Assembly (NCBI GenBank): GCA_035578905.1
Contig: JAQJVL010000732.1
Span: 344,736 to 408,735, forward strand
Length of the DNA: 64,000 nucleotides
Reading direction: 5' to 3'
Origin: Stictocephala bisonia
Taxonomy: Eukaryota; Arthropoda; Insecta; Hemiptera; Membracidae
The position numbers were made by a program, and so were the translations under genes. Within the stretch, counting starts at the first letter, position 1. Each line of letters begins with the position of its first letter. A model generated the notes under the pieces. That model had not been told where the DNA came from and did not search any database. It worked only from the letters and a program-made list of their open reading frames with translations. Positions 22,142-47,700 of this stretch are shown here, piece by piece.

Positions 22142-24448
22142 TGCTCTTTGGAAAGAAAAAAAGACTTCTATCAGTATCAGCACTATCAGCAGTGCCTTAT
22201 TCTTATCTTATTGTGATAACTGAATTAGTCTCGCTGTTTTCTTTGCTACACTCGCGCCAATTCATGCTCAACTCTGCTCATGCTTGGTTAGGTTGTATTT
22301 CATTGAGCTAAAACGAGTTATTAATTAACGCTTATTTGGTTACTTTCCACTAATATATTTTCATATAAAATAGTTTGAGTTGGGGGGAGGGGAGGGGAGC
22401 GGCAGCTGAAGGAATTTGACCGAAACTCTTTCATTTGGAAATATCGTGAATAGGTAAGAATCAGATAAACGCCAAACTAACGTTGGAATATCATATTGTT
22501 ATGCGCCTGAATGTCGTAGTAACAGCTCACGTGACCAACAGGGTTGATATTGATCGGTGACCTTCGCTTTGGCGATCGACCGGTATCGTCACGAGTTGTG
22601 AGGGGTCGATCTGCCTCACGGATGGGACGTCTAGAAAGTTCCACCCTTTGGATGCCAGACTGAATCCACTCAATGTGCCTTTGTAATTCCTGTTCATTGC
22701 ACTGGATGATAATGATGGTTGTTTACAACGGAACGACTGTCTTATTATCATTATCTAGTCTAATTGAAATCAAGTCGTATCCACACAATGATATGGTATT
22801 GCGCCGTGTTTTTGTAACTGTAATTTTACTATACCGTCGTTGTTTACAGTATGTAATAAATATTATGACATGTATTTTAGTTTTAATTTGTCTAACTTTT
22901 CCGCAACTCGCCAAAATAATTGGATTAAAAACTGAGATGCGAATTGTAACGTTAGACTGACACCTGTTAAAACACTGGAGTAGTATTAATAGAGATTTCA
23001 TATAGCGTACGAATTACTTAGTAGAGTGGCTGCCTACCTTTGTCATCGAACCTCAGAACACCACCTGCAGAGTGACAGCATCATAGCATAATTTAAGAAA
23101 CGCGGTTTGATTTTTCCAGATTTTAAAATGGTCCTGGCTATGGAGAACCGGCGGCCGGATAGTGATCGATGCGACCTTCCACTCAGTAGAATGTGTTGTC
23201 AATGGTTAGTTCTTTGGGGAAGGGGTCGAAGCGGAAGGAAGGGAGAGCATCTAGAAAGTTCCACCCCTAATGTCAATTTCGTACCAGCTGATGACGTTTT
23301 ACGGTATGTTTCCTGTGAATTTTGACGTTAATTCTTTATCTGATGCTAATGAATAAAGATTTTCTTTATTCTGTATTCCTGTTTAAATTTGGTCGCATGT
23401 CGTAACGGCATTGATTTAACAGAGAATTACGTGTTTTGTCGTTACAGCGGAGTGTACCACCTCTAAAACGTCAACCTCACGACATGTTTTTTACATATTG
23501 TTATCTGTGATAAAAGATACGTGATTATTTTTGTCATGTGTAAATGCTGGGCGTTCTTCTTTATTCATAATCTAATATGTGTTAATACTTTTGTACATAT
23601 ACAGTACATTACAACATGGCTTAGTTTGGAGCGGTCGTAGCTGAGGACCTAGGAGGTGGTCGCTATGTTAAACCAATTTCAATTCCCGGTTGCGATTCGA
23701 TAATTTTACGGATCGAAACCTTGAAATAGAAATTTTGTTTTTGGAGTTTATTGAATCGGCCGCCTGAATCTGGAGCCGTTCATTGAGTCTACAAAACGAA
23801 AATGATTTTGCGAGCGAGGGAACAATTTGTAATAGGACATTTTTCTTCACAATATTAACTTTACTATACTACTGTTCGTAAAGGTCGTGAACCAAAGAGC
23901 ATATAATACAAGTAGCATTTGTATTATATGCCCGGTGCGCGAATCACGATGATATATGCATTTTTTTTTAAAGATATATACAACATACTATATGCAACTA
24001 AAAATCATAAATTATTTGACAAATCAGCCCATATGTCAAGGTTTCTATTATGAAATACGATTGTATTTACTTATTATTTATTTTAATGTGCTTTATTAAA
24101 TAAATTTATTTAACAGTTTATATAAATTCTGAAATTATAAGCTCAGTTCATGAACTGAATGTTTAAAATACCTGATGTAAAATTTTGCAAATTTCATATG
24201 ACTGTGGGGACATTCAAGAATGAGTTTGTATTCAATTACTGTACTAATCTGCCCAGTCATGCTTAACGTCTCTACTGTAATTCAGTCAGAGTCGGACCAG
24301 TCCAACTCCAACAGATTCTATTTTCATATCAGTTCCCCTTTCCCCCCCTTTCTTCTAAGATAATGTATTTTGTGATGCGCACTTGTGTTCCCCTCAACAC
24401 CCACCTCCCGTCCCCACTCCTTGCCCACTGCGCAGTCGCCAGTCCCGG
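22140..24448. other. Intergenic stretch upstream of MNK
   Basis: No recognised coding region. Two related segments (about 22590-22650 and 23220-23270) share GGGGTCGA and TCTAGAAAGTTCCACCC. The second contains a heat-shock-element-like GAAnnTTC. A perfect 13-bp hairpin (GCATATAATACAA, 7-nt loop) lies at 23899-23931. Confidence 0.4.
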
Positions 24449-24485
24449 TTATATTGGAGGGGAGACTCGTTTCGGCGTCAGTTTG
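24449..24485 (+). promoter_or_regulatory. Candidate core promoter of the MNK gene
   Basis: TTATATT at 24449-24455 lies 25-31 bp upstream of a perfect arthropod initiator TCAGTT (A at 24480 taken as +1). The surrounding 24400-24560 is more GC-rich than the flanks. It holds a CCAATTGG at about 24518 and an AAGATGGC PHO/YY1-like word at about 24535. Start site is inferred, not shown. Confidence 0.5.
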
Positions 24486-24825
24486 TCGGAATCCTACGCA
24501 GTAGTTGCGTCGTGATCCAATTGGTCGAGTACCCAAGATGGCAGTTGTGTGAGAGTTTTGTGGTGTGCTAGCTAGTCTAATGATTGAGTACAGGTTTTGG
24601 CATATTGTCAATTGAAAGTTAGTTCCGATCTCAGTAGAATAGCAATATTCGATTCCTGTGAATTGTCTGTTATTTGTTAGTGCCTATAGCTATTTATTTT
24701 CTTTATTAAATAAGTGCTGTGATATTAAAGTTAGGTTTCACTAAGTGTTCCTTGGGTCAAATTATTTTGACCTGCATTTTCTTGATCGTTTTCGTAAATT
24801 ATTTTTTGTGAAATTCATTGTGATC
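24480..24825 (+). other. Inferred 5' UTR of MNK
   Basis: This is the interval between the inferred start site and the ATG at 24826. No splice pair was needed to connect it. No other coding sequence is seen here. Confidence 0.45.
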
Positions 24826-38249
<13,424 letters not shown>

Positions 38250-39350
38250 TGCCATCCTGACCGCCGTCGTTAGTGTACTCTAAATTATTCATTGTGTAAT
38301 TTTAATTCTTTTTTGCCAAAAAGTATTTCTCTCAAGTTGTGTGATACTGTGTTAGCCCTCAGCTTTCACATTTCCGATAATTATAATTTTCTTTTCAGAA
38401 ATGATATTTACTTGTACTTGAAGTGGATTTATGGACATATTTTTGGAATTAATTAAAATTAATTGTATTGTATTGATATTTAACACTCCAACAGTGCAGG
38501 ACAACGTCCTGTTTAGTAATTACCTTTTTTAACATTACTTATTATTTGTCATTCAAAATTACCAGTGTCTACATGGATAATAGTAATAGCATTTTAGAAG
38601 AGGATTAATAGCTTTATATGCTGAAGCAATTCTATATCGAGTATTGTTAAGTCTATCGTACAAATATAGGGTAAGTAAGGCCCAGTGCATGGGCACTGTT
38701 TTTGCTTTTGGGATCTGTGCTTAAATTTATAAATCCCCTGTTAACCAATTAAATCCCGTGTTGGTAATACAAATAGAGTTATTTTCTATTAGTTTACTTG
38801 TTATTTTGGTAGTTGATTATACTATATATATCCAGCCTTTATCCCAAAAGGAAAACAGATGTGGGATATTTTCAATATTCCGTTCCAAATGTTAAGATAG
38901 ATCGGCGTGATGAGACATAAGCAAGTTTTGTATTTTTCTAAGTTTTGTACATAGTCTACATAAATAATGACTGATGTGTGCCTGTGTGTGTGACTGAGTC
39001 AGACTGAACGTGTGAATGTGTGTTTGAATGTCTGTTTCTTGAGAAGGAGGAATAGGTTCTGTTATTTTGGTTTAATGAAGATAATTTGAATTGTAATTTC
39101 ACATTTTGTAAAATGCATTTATATCAAAATTTTTTGCTATGGCAGCCTTATTTATATGTTTTAGACATTTGTATGTTGGATATTAAAACAAGTTTTATTA
39201 TACAAATTTATATTCATAATTTATTCACATAACTTGATAATTGTTTTCTTCATTTCTCAATTTATTGTTTGGTCATATGATTTGTTTTCAACATAAGAAT
39301 TCAGATGGTAATACAAATTTTGTTAAATAAAAACGACTGACATGACTGAA
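38250..39350 (+). other. Lk6: Inferred 3' UTR of MNK
   Basis: AT-rich, without coding potential, from the stop codon to the AATAAA at 39326-39331. An earlier minor signal cannot be excluded. Confidence 0.5.
39326..39331 (+). terminator. Lk6: Polyadenylation signal AATAAA, probable end of MNK mRNA
   Basis: First clear canonical hexamer after the stop codon in a T-rich context; about 1.1 kb of 3' UTR would result. Confidence 0.45.
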
Positions 39351-40135
39351 ATTGTCTTATTGTGTTATGTTACCCTATTGAGATCTACTTCTACATTCAA
39401 TCTGATTATTGTAATTTGTTAAAGGGATCAGTATCAACGTGTGAACCCAGGTAAAATTAAATTAACAAATTGGCCAGTATTTTAAGTTGGATGATACAGA
39501 ACTAAAGCCAATCAGTATTGCCACTAAATATGTTGGAATCGTGGTTGAATGTTTCTAATAATGATGCATGGTATTATGAATACCAGGGGTGTACTGCGAG
39601 AGGGGATAGAACACTCCTCTTCCCCCTCTAAATTTATAAAATCCTAAATGCTTGCAGACAAGGTTGATACATATATGATTTGTAATACAGTACCAACAGA
39701 TCACTGTCCAACTCCCGTACAGCCAAAACTTTCTCCTTGAAAAGTGTAAAAGCAAACAATATCTGAATGTAAATATGTCAGAAGGATTAATAACAACTAA
39801 AGAATAAATCACTTAGTTTGAGCATGTGAACTTTGTTATGTACCAAAAACACACAAATTGTAATCATTAATGTAAAAATACAACATTTGGTGATATATCT
39901 TCTGATTAATGTCCTATGTATTGTTAAAAGCTTGAATACACTAGGGACTAACTAATCAGATGAATAAAGTAACTGATTTAATGAAGGTTTTGAGATTGAA
40001 ATCAGTTGAATTGAATTCTATTAAAATTTGAAAGTAAAATGCCAAAGACTGTCTAGTGGCAATCTGTTATGTGCATAAAAAATGCATACAAACACTTCTT
40101 CAATTTTATAGGGAAGGGATGTTGGCTGAATAGTA
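39351..40135. other. Intergenic stretch, nothing recognised
   Basis: AT-rich sequence with only short chance frames on either strand. Confidence 0.4.
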
Positions 40136-41696
40136 CACATCGAGGACTTAAGCTCTGCGCGTGGAAACAAACTACAACCCATTCAACAAACGAACAATAT
40201 GTTTTACAGGTTGCGTTCAAGCGCTCGCCGCTGAAATTAAGGCGCCAAAACTTTTTCCTAGGTTCTATATCGGTTACACTACTATTTGACAGCTAAATAT
40301 GTATGGGAAAAAGTATTATAAATTGAAAACATTAAATGTATTGTGGTAACTGTATTTTTATGGTAGGTCGGAAAGTATGTAAATTTCACAAACGCAAGAA
40401 ACACATTATTATAATTATTGCTATTATTCCTGCTTCTTTGTCTACTTCATTTAAAACGACTGTAATAATATTACTTAGGCATTTTATTTTGTAAATAGTA
40501 AAAAGTTGAGTAACTTATAAGTACTTTCTTTTAATGAATGTGAATATAATACCAATATGAATCTTATAATGATATATGAATGTGACTGACAATCATTTTA
40601 CTTCATTAGAGTTCTTCAATCCCACGTAACTCTTCCTCCTCCTCCTCCTCTGAAAGACCGTCACTGTCTGTATCGGATTCATTTCCAACTGATATAACAA
40701 AGGATTCTATAACATTGTCTATCTGGGGTTTGCTGCTGCATAGTCTTTTTCTATCTTCTCCACGTGCTTGCACTTTCCTAAGACTCGTCTAAATAAATTA
40801 TTGGACGTCTTTGCTCCCTGTAGCTTTTCAACGCTCTCAAATATGTTGTCCGTTTTCTCGGATTTCTGGTTTTTCGATTAACAACTTTCTATTGTTTGCT
40901 GTCTTTCTCCAAGTAAATCCTAAATCCTTTAATATGCGTCTCAAACTTTAATCACAACCCTGAAAGTTTATTACTTTTTTAGCGCCTCCCTTAATAATTT
41001 TAAAGTTGGTATTCTATATTATTCTATATGAAAATTGTACACTAGTCTTCTCACTACACATTTATCGAAGTCATCTAAATAGGTAACTGTTTTACGTCGT
41101 TGTCGGTTTTTGTTTGGCGTAGTAAAACATGCCTCGCACTGACCACTAACATGCATTTTTTAAACTCACTGTTTATTTGAGTTGCAACTCGCTATGATAC
41201 CCCCGTAGCTGCTGCTGTTCTTTGACGAGCCTTTGCCAACGGAATATTTAAAGTTTTTCGGTCTGCCTCTTCCTTCATAAATTTAAACACGTTAACGATA
41301 ATTTCGCGGCCCTGACTATGAATTACTCTATTTTTGACTAGCGACGAACTCATCAGTCATTGTGGAAAATTAACAAACACTACCAACTAACAAAATATAT
41401 CACAAATAAAATACTCGGTAAATACGGCTATATTAATAATAATCGGTGTAAACCGCACGCACTGGTTTAAGAAATAACTAGGCACAAATGACAACCACAC
41501 TCATCACTGTCACAGAAAATACTTATTTTAGCCAGAAAGTAGGTAGGGTTAGTTGTTATTTTCATTACGATGCTCAGTAAGGAGGTTGTTGCAGGTGAGT
41601 CGGTGTTTTCAGGACAGCGCATAACACTACCCCGTTACCCCTCCCGCCTATCACCACGCAGCTAAGGCCACGCGCACAGCTAAAGTCCACGATCTG
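40136..41696 (-). mobile_element. Tc1/IS630-like DNA transposon, decayed
   Basis: Imperfect 29-bp terminal inverted repeats: left CACATCGAGGACTTAAGCTC..., right inverted CAGATCGTGGACTTTAGCTG..., both ending TGCGCGTGG. TA dinucleotides flank both sides (40134-40135, 41697-41698). Length 1561 bp with a broken transposase on the minus strand. Confidence 0.8.
40606..41353 (-). pseudogene. Broken transposase of the Tc1/IS630-like element
   Basis: The start ATG at 41353 opens MSSSLVKNRVIHSQGREIIV then NVFKFMKEEA and IPLAKARQRTAAATGVS, the N-terminal pattern of IS630/DDE3-type transposases of arthropods, stopped soon after. The far end has LFRRVLGKCKHVEKIEKDYA in one frame and VIESFVISVGNESDTDSDG plus an acidic run and stop in another. 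The catalytic middle is largely missing. Confidence 0.65.
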
Positions 41697-42394
41697 TAAT
41701 TGTGGACCAACTGTTTTTGAAATGCAATATAAAATTTTAACAAAAAATAAATTGAGTGAAAAAATAGTATTTGCAAACTACAGCAGCTTAGTTGAAGAAT
41801 TTATGTGACCAAATGAAACTCATATTAATTGCTAGTTATATTCAAGTTAGGATGGCAATCTCTAGAGGCTTGTGAAAGAAGCCTGAAGAGGTATCTCCAA
41901 AAAACAAATGGGTTTCGGCCTTAAAATAATATTGAAATAGTTTGATCTGGAATGTAGGAATCAGACTTGATGTTAATTAAGGTATTTAAGCCTTGTTTAC
42001 ATGATTACTCTAAGCTGTCCACTTATGAGATAATATGTTGGATATATTCCACTTAGGATATATTCTGTACATATAGGCCCTGTGCAGCTTTCACATAAGA
42101 AGTCAATTTTAAATATTTTTTATGGGTTAAATTTGGAGCAATAGGACAAGGATTTCAGTAGATAATGACTGTAGGATTTTAGTCAAAAAAAAAAAAAATC
42201 TACACAGCTTACCTCGTTACCACCTACGAAAGCTAAATAAAAGATAGCTTCATCATTATTAACACCTCACCCCACTCAAAAGACCTAGGCAAACCTCCTT
42301 ATTGTTACTTTATTAAAGGAGCATTAGTTGATTAGCATCCAAAGATCATAAACAACATTGGTAACTCTAAAAGCGATAACATAATTCAAGAAAA
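41697..42394. other. Intergenic stretch, nothing recognised
   Basis: AT-rich sequence with a 13-bp A run near 42187; no family features. Confidence 0.4.
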
Positions 42395-42695
42395 ATCGTT
42401 AAGTCGGCACTAGTGGTGCAGTGCTGCAACTCAGCTACTTGGGGGACAAAGTGTTGAGAGGAGATTTTAGGCGATAGTTTCTATGCTTGGTCCTGTTAAT
42501 ACTGACACGGCGTCCACTCAATGCTTGCCATCGACGTGGACACTAGTAGAGAAGTCTTGGGTGACCGTGTTGGATGGTAATGAAGTTTCAGATGTTGGGT
42601 AATGGGAAAAAACTGAGTGTCAGACTTGTCTGTTAGCTGAAAATCAGACCAACACTACGTTGTTAATATTCCACGTAGGTTCCTTAGTTACCCAC
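42395..42695 (+). mobile_element. SINE family B, 5' part (interrupted copy)
   Basis: Longest 5' end of this family in the window: CACTAGTGGTGCAGTGCTGC, CGGCGTCCACTCAATG, AGACTTGTCTGTTAGCTGAA and a CCACGTAGGTTCCTTAG block. Its tail resumes at 43436 after a minisatellite and a LINE fragment. Confidence 0.6.
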
Positions 42696-42699
42696 CCAT

Positions 42700-42832
42700 A
42701 CAGTGGTATTGACCAACCCGCCCGCCCATACACGTACATTGGTATTGACCAACCCGCCCGCACATACACGCAGTGGTATTGACCCACCCATACACGTACA
42801 GTGGTATTGACCAACACGCACAGTGGTATTGA
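42700..42832 (+). repeat. Minisatellite inside the SINE
   Basis: Irregular units built from CCATACACGTACAGTGGTATT and GACCAACCCGCCCG, five occurrences of GTGGTATTGA-like text with spacing of about 25-45 bp. Confidence 0.75.
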
Positions 42833-42840
42833 ACATTTTT

Positions 42841-43430
42841 TTAAGGCTTTATTAGATCAATAATAAATATTACATTCTGAGAAACAGTCGACCTTAATTA
42901 GTAACTCAAACTTCTTTATTTCGTTGATAATGTAAATTACATGAAATGAGTCAGTTTACATAACGAAAATGTTAAAAATAAAATATTACTAACCAATTCT
43001 AAATCTATATACAAATCTACAGGTTACTGTCAGCATCTGCCTGACAATACTACCGAACGCCGTAGAAGGCCCCGTCCAGAAGATAGTCTCTAACTCTCCG
43101 TACGAACGACCTGGCACAAGTGTCCCCCCTTATTGATGCAGGCAAAGCGTTAAAGAGTTTAGTTCCTGTGTATGTTGTGTCTCTCGAAAAATGATATTCT
43201 GTGTTTCGGAATGGTGAGCGTACATTTATTTCGTTAATTATGGCTATGGGTTTTACTAGAGAAGGGTTGGGTGTGCTTCTTAACAAATTTTACACACTGG
43301 AAAATATATGGAGAGAAAAATGTAAAAATTCTATAATCCTTAAAAATCTGTTTACAGGAGTGTCGATATTGCTTCTTAAAAACTGCCTTAATCGCTTTTT
43401 TTAAGTCTAAAAAGAAGGTTGATTTGAGCA
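42841..43430 (-). pseudogene. LINE 3' fragment inserted in the SINE
   Basis: On the minus strand a peptide with KAIKAVFKKQYRHSCKQIFK then YIFQCVKFVKKH is followed, after a frameshift, by PFRNTEYHFSRDTTYTGTKL, FNALPASIR and VRDYLLDGAFYGVR, ending at 43050. This is the typical C-terminal end of Jockey/CR1-type LINE polyproteins. An AATAAAGCC-type tail ends near 42841. Confidence 0.75.
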
Positions 43431-43435
43431 CTTTC

Positions 43436-43535
43436 ACCTCCCCAGACTATAATCGTTCATCTACACTTGTCACACTCATTCGCCCGTCATATTTGCTCAT
43501 ATCTTGACGATCAGCGTCTTACTAATGAATAATAA
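43436..43535 (+). mobile_element. SINE family B, tail part
   Basis: Contains CGTTCATCTACACTTGTCAC, CTCATTCGCCCGTCAT and GACGATCAGCGTCTTACTAA, the shared SINE tail. It completes the copy that starts at 42395. Confidence 0.6.
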
Positions 43536-44659
43536 TGAAAATAATGTATCTTCAGGCTATAAACAATATGTTGGCCACTGTCCAGCAGTCATATAGCAAA
43601 TTGATTTTGGTGCTTCGAGCTTTTTTTGTAGGTTACGTAAGCTAAACCGTGTTAATTTTTTATTCACATATAGAATTCTCGTGTCTCTGAATGATGAGTT
43701 TGGAGACATATTATGGGTTTGCAGTATTGTTCGTAGCACTGCTGACTAAAACCTTTGAATAATTTTCAAATTAGAGATTGAAGTTGTACCATACAACTGA
43801 ATTTCATATGTTCACAAAGGCTTCGAAACAATTTCTATATTAGTTATTTTCTTTGGAGGGTTGGGATTTTCTTCCTAATAGCTAGAACATGTGGAATTTA
43901 GTAAATAGTAACACTCTTTTGCTCCTTGTATGAGTTCGCTATTTCAATAGTCTTTCTATATGAATTCCTTAATTTGCTACTTGGCAACTGTTTATCGGCT
44001 GTTTCTTGGCTATAGATAGGAATAGACCATTTCATTTCCATACACTGAACACTCTAACAACAAACATCTGCAAAGCCAATGTGACTTTAGTTATGAATAA
44101 CGAATAATATAATTTAAATGGCAGTTTTTGTCGCCTACATGGATAAATGCTTAGCCAAAGCAACATTTTTTTGCAGTTAAATAAATTAACATATGTTAAC
44201 AGGAAAAAAATGCTCTCCAAACTTAAAAACATATGTGAATATTATATGTATGTTCCCTCATTCATTCGTCATCGCCATTATATCATTAAAATGTATTGTT
44301 GTACATTAAACTCCAGGAATACTGCTACCTATCAATCGTGTTGATTCAAAAATCATGAATAACATAATATTGCTACTTGACATTCTAGGTGTATTAAACA
44401 CCCAACTGGATATAATATTATTTTATAAGTAACCAAAGTAAGGTTATGTTATGATAATGTGGTGGGATTGGTAGGAAGCTCAGAGATGGTGGAGTTGTTA
44501 TGTAAACAAACAAATTATTGGTAATCAATGTTACCATGGCTGTACATTTGAGTAAAATAATCACAGCAACATAATATTCATCTAAATGGCTGTCTTCCTA
44601 TCCCGTGGATTAGATTCGTGACGTGGAGATAAGATCTATCTAGAAACTCCTAGATAGAA
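43536..44659 (+). promoter_or_regulatory. Region upstream of the SPATA6-like gene
   Basis: No coding region recognised. About 130 bp before the ATG stands GTTACCATGGCTGTAC (44529-44544), whose left half fits the RFX X-box half-site; the right half does not. TGACGTGG, a CRE-like half site, lies near 44620. Promoter role is inferred from position only. Confidence 0.25.
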
Positions 44660-44707
44660 ATGTCTAGGAAAGCATTTCACGTAGGAATCGATTTGGATAT
44701 TCATGCT
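44660..44707 (+). CDS. Spata6: SPATA6-like exon 1 (start codon)
   Basis: Encodes MSRKAFHVGIDLDIHA, equivalent to the short basic start and first strand of SPATA6, and ends in phase 0 at GCT/GTAAGT. Confidence 0.75.
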
Positions 44708-47700
44708 GTAAGTTATTACATTTTAGTCAATAACTTATTCCACTTCTAAGCATACATTTTAAAATTTATTTCAGAATAACTATTCATTTTCTTGGCACTT
44801 AGAAAAATCTGCTTTTCACAAAATGTAGTTAGAAGTGAGAATTCATTATTATGTATTATAATTTTGGGTAGGTGAATGCACCTACCCAACAAAATAATGG
44901 TGAAGACCCATAATTTTGGGTAGGTGTATATTGAGTACAATTTTAAACTCATGTAGATCCTTTCCATCAAATGAAATCCGTACTTTATCCTGAAATAACC
45001 AACCCTAATCACTAAATAGAAAGTTTGAATATTTTCGCTAGTCAAGGTGATAACTTATCTGGAAATTTCTGGAGGCCAGGAACCTGATTTCAACATGAAT
45101 CTTGTATTCTTATGAAAGTTAGGCTAGGCCCTATGAATATTAAACAGAAAATAACTTAAAAATAATATGCTGAAAAATGATGATTTTTGAAATTTCTCTT
45201 TAGAAAATATTAAAAACTTTTTAGCATATTAGTCTGAGTGACTTGCCATATGCCTGACTAGGGAAGTATACAAGATCCTCGTAAGGTTTACAAGCTTCAA
45301 CTACACTAAGGTCATTGATATTCTGATGATGAACCCAGAGCCCTGATAGTCTGATATAGTGGCAATATCACATTCAGGACTAAAATTTTGTAAAAAAATC
45401 ACCCACTCCAAGATAAAAAATTTATGCTTGTGGCAAGAATTACCTCACCCTCAGGGTGTAATTGAGTAAGGCTACACAAGTAAGGGGTTATTAGTCTTGT
45501 TGGATAAGGTGAGTAGATAACTTGTAGCAAATATATTTTATTGATTAGATCTAAAATTTTATTTTCAGGTATCATGTCCAGGAGTATGGCTTTGTCCAAA
45601 GGGAGATGCGATGTTGCGAATTTGTATGCTTGGGGCTTCTGCTCATACCAAACGTGTTGAACCTATTTTTCCTTTGCTCTTCCACGAAAGTTTTCACTTT
45701 CGGAAGGTTTGTTACGTTCTTAACAAAAGTGTATGTTGTAGAGGTAAGCTCTGGATCACTTATTAATATATATCAATGTATGTATGCATGCAGTATTACT
45801 TACCTTATCGTAAAGAAATCCTGTTAAGTTTTTGTATGATCCTCTATTAGCATCTTCAATAGGCGACGTCAAGAATGAGCGTTATTTGTTCTCATTTAAG
45901 CTTTGTCATTATTTATAGAGTGGATCAAAACTGGTAGCTTTACAAAAGGACAAGGATCTCTTGACAATAAGGTAGCGGTAATTAAACCAGTAGGCCTATA
46001 TGTATGAAAACTTAATATTTTATTAATTTATTATAGTTTTTTAAATTCATTAAGTTTGTCATCTTGTCAGTTATTCCTAAAAAGTAATTCTCTTAGGGCC
46101 CTACTACACGAGGCAACTAGATGCCAGCAACTATTGCCCATGTTAGTGGCCGGGCAGCAACTGGGCTATTTTGAAATCGGCAATCAGTGTGGCCCACCAC
46201 GCTAAGGTAGTTTTGTTTGTAGTCATCAAGATGGTCTGAAAAGAAAAACTGCTTTTACTTGCATTACTTATTAAAAAGAGAATATGTAGAGGTAAAGTAA
46301 TTTATGTACATCTAATTCTATCTGCTAGATTAGATAAAAGATTTTCTATATCATGGTTGTACGATGATTTGTGTGCAGATGAAAGTTAATTTGTAACTAT
46401 GTTCATATCTCCAAGCCATCTTTTGATAAATTATTTAATATGATTAAAAATAACTTGACTGGTGAAAATATGCCTATGAGAAGAAGTATCTGAAGAGAAA
46501 CAACTTTGACAATTGTGACATTGAAGTAAGCAAATATAAATTCTCTAGACAAAAAAGGAAATTCATAAATTTTAAATAACAAAATATTGAAACGATCAGT
46601 AAAATGTAGTACTATGCAATTTTTGTTTGAGAAGTCAACACTGATCTGATGTCGAAATACAAAATTTAGCTTAATACACCTCTTTGTTTTTGAGATATAA
46701 ATTTACAAGTAAAAAATCACAAAATGGCGTCTGCAAGGCTAACCGAGGTGTTTTGAACTCTTTAAATGAACCAGATATTATATTTGTGACTCTAAATAAA
46801 CCAGAAACAATAACTAAGAGAGCTTATCAGAGAGTTCAGAGACACCCTGTTTTTCTGGTAACTTATTGAAGAATATAAGTTGTAACTCAGCTACTTTGGG
46901 ATTTAAATGCTGTGGAGATTTTAGGTGATGATAGGTTCTATGGCTCAGTAAATACCGACATGGCGTCCGCTCAATGGTTGTCATCTATGTGGATACTACT
47001 AGAGAAGTCTGGAGTGGCCATGTTGGGTGGTAGTCAGTGTCGGGATGTTGTTTAGGGAAATGAACTGAGTATCAGGTTTGTCAATTTGCTAAAAATCAGA
47101 CCAATACTACATGGTTCAAATTCTAAGTTGGCTATTGGGCTATGAAAAAAATAGCTCTTTCTGAGGAACAGATGACCTTAGTAACAATGACTACACTTGT
47201 TCATCTATACTTTTAAACCTCATACACCCATTACTCTTCGAATGGTATTAAAAATGAATAATGGAGTGGCGAACCTGTAATTTCGTAGTTATATTCTTGC
47301 TTGTACAGGTTGGTTATGTATTTATCTAAGCTGTTTTAATATACTGTTGTATGTCACAGACCTTAACGGGAGTTACTTCTCTCGCGGGCCTCCAAGATGA
47401 GATGACTAGGAGATCAGTGCTCATCCAGCTGATACAGTGGGAGGTTCATGGCTGCCGATGTGTGATCCTGGCCTCATTCCGTTGTTCAGTATCTGAACTA
47501 TTGTATCCACAGCCGGCTGCAAAAAATTTGTTAGCTGGAGTGGATATTGATCTTCTAATGGAAACTACACCTTGTTTTCCTGTGAGTTACAAAAATATAA
47601 ATTATGTCAAGTTAGCATTACCATTCATAAGGTTCAGTTGAAGTTGTTTGATCAAAATTTATGTTTGACATTTTTTTAAATTCAAGTGCTAGTCTTCTTA

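Noticed and set aside
43557..43739. Minus-strand 60-codon frame as LINE continuation
   Set aside because: It cannot be connected to the LINE C-terminus at 43050-43430 and shows no recognisable motif.
45707..45745. Extending SPATA6-like exon 2 to the stronger GTAAGC donor at 45745
   Set aside because: It leaves a one-base phase that puts exon 3 out of frame with a stop after a few codons, whereas the GTTTGT donor gives a clean phase-0 join and the family pattern.
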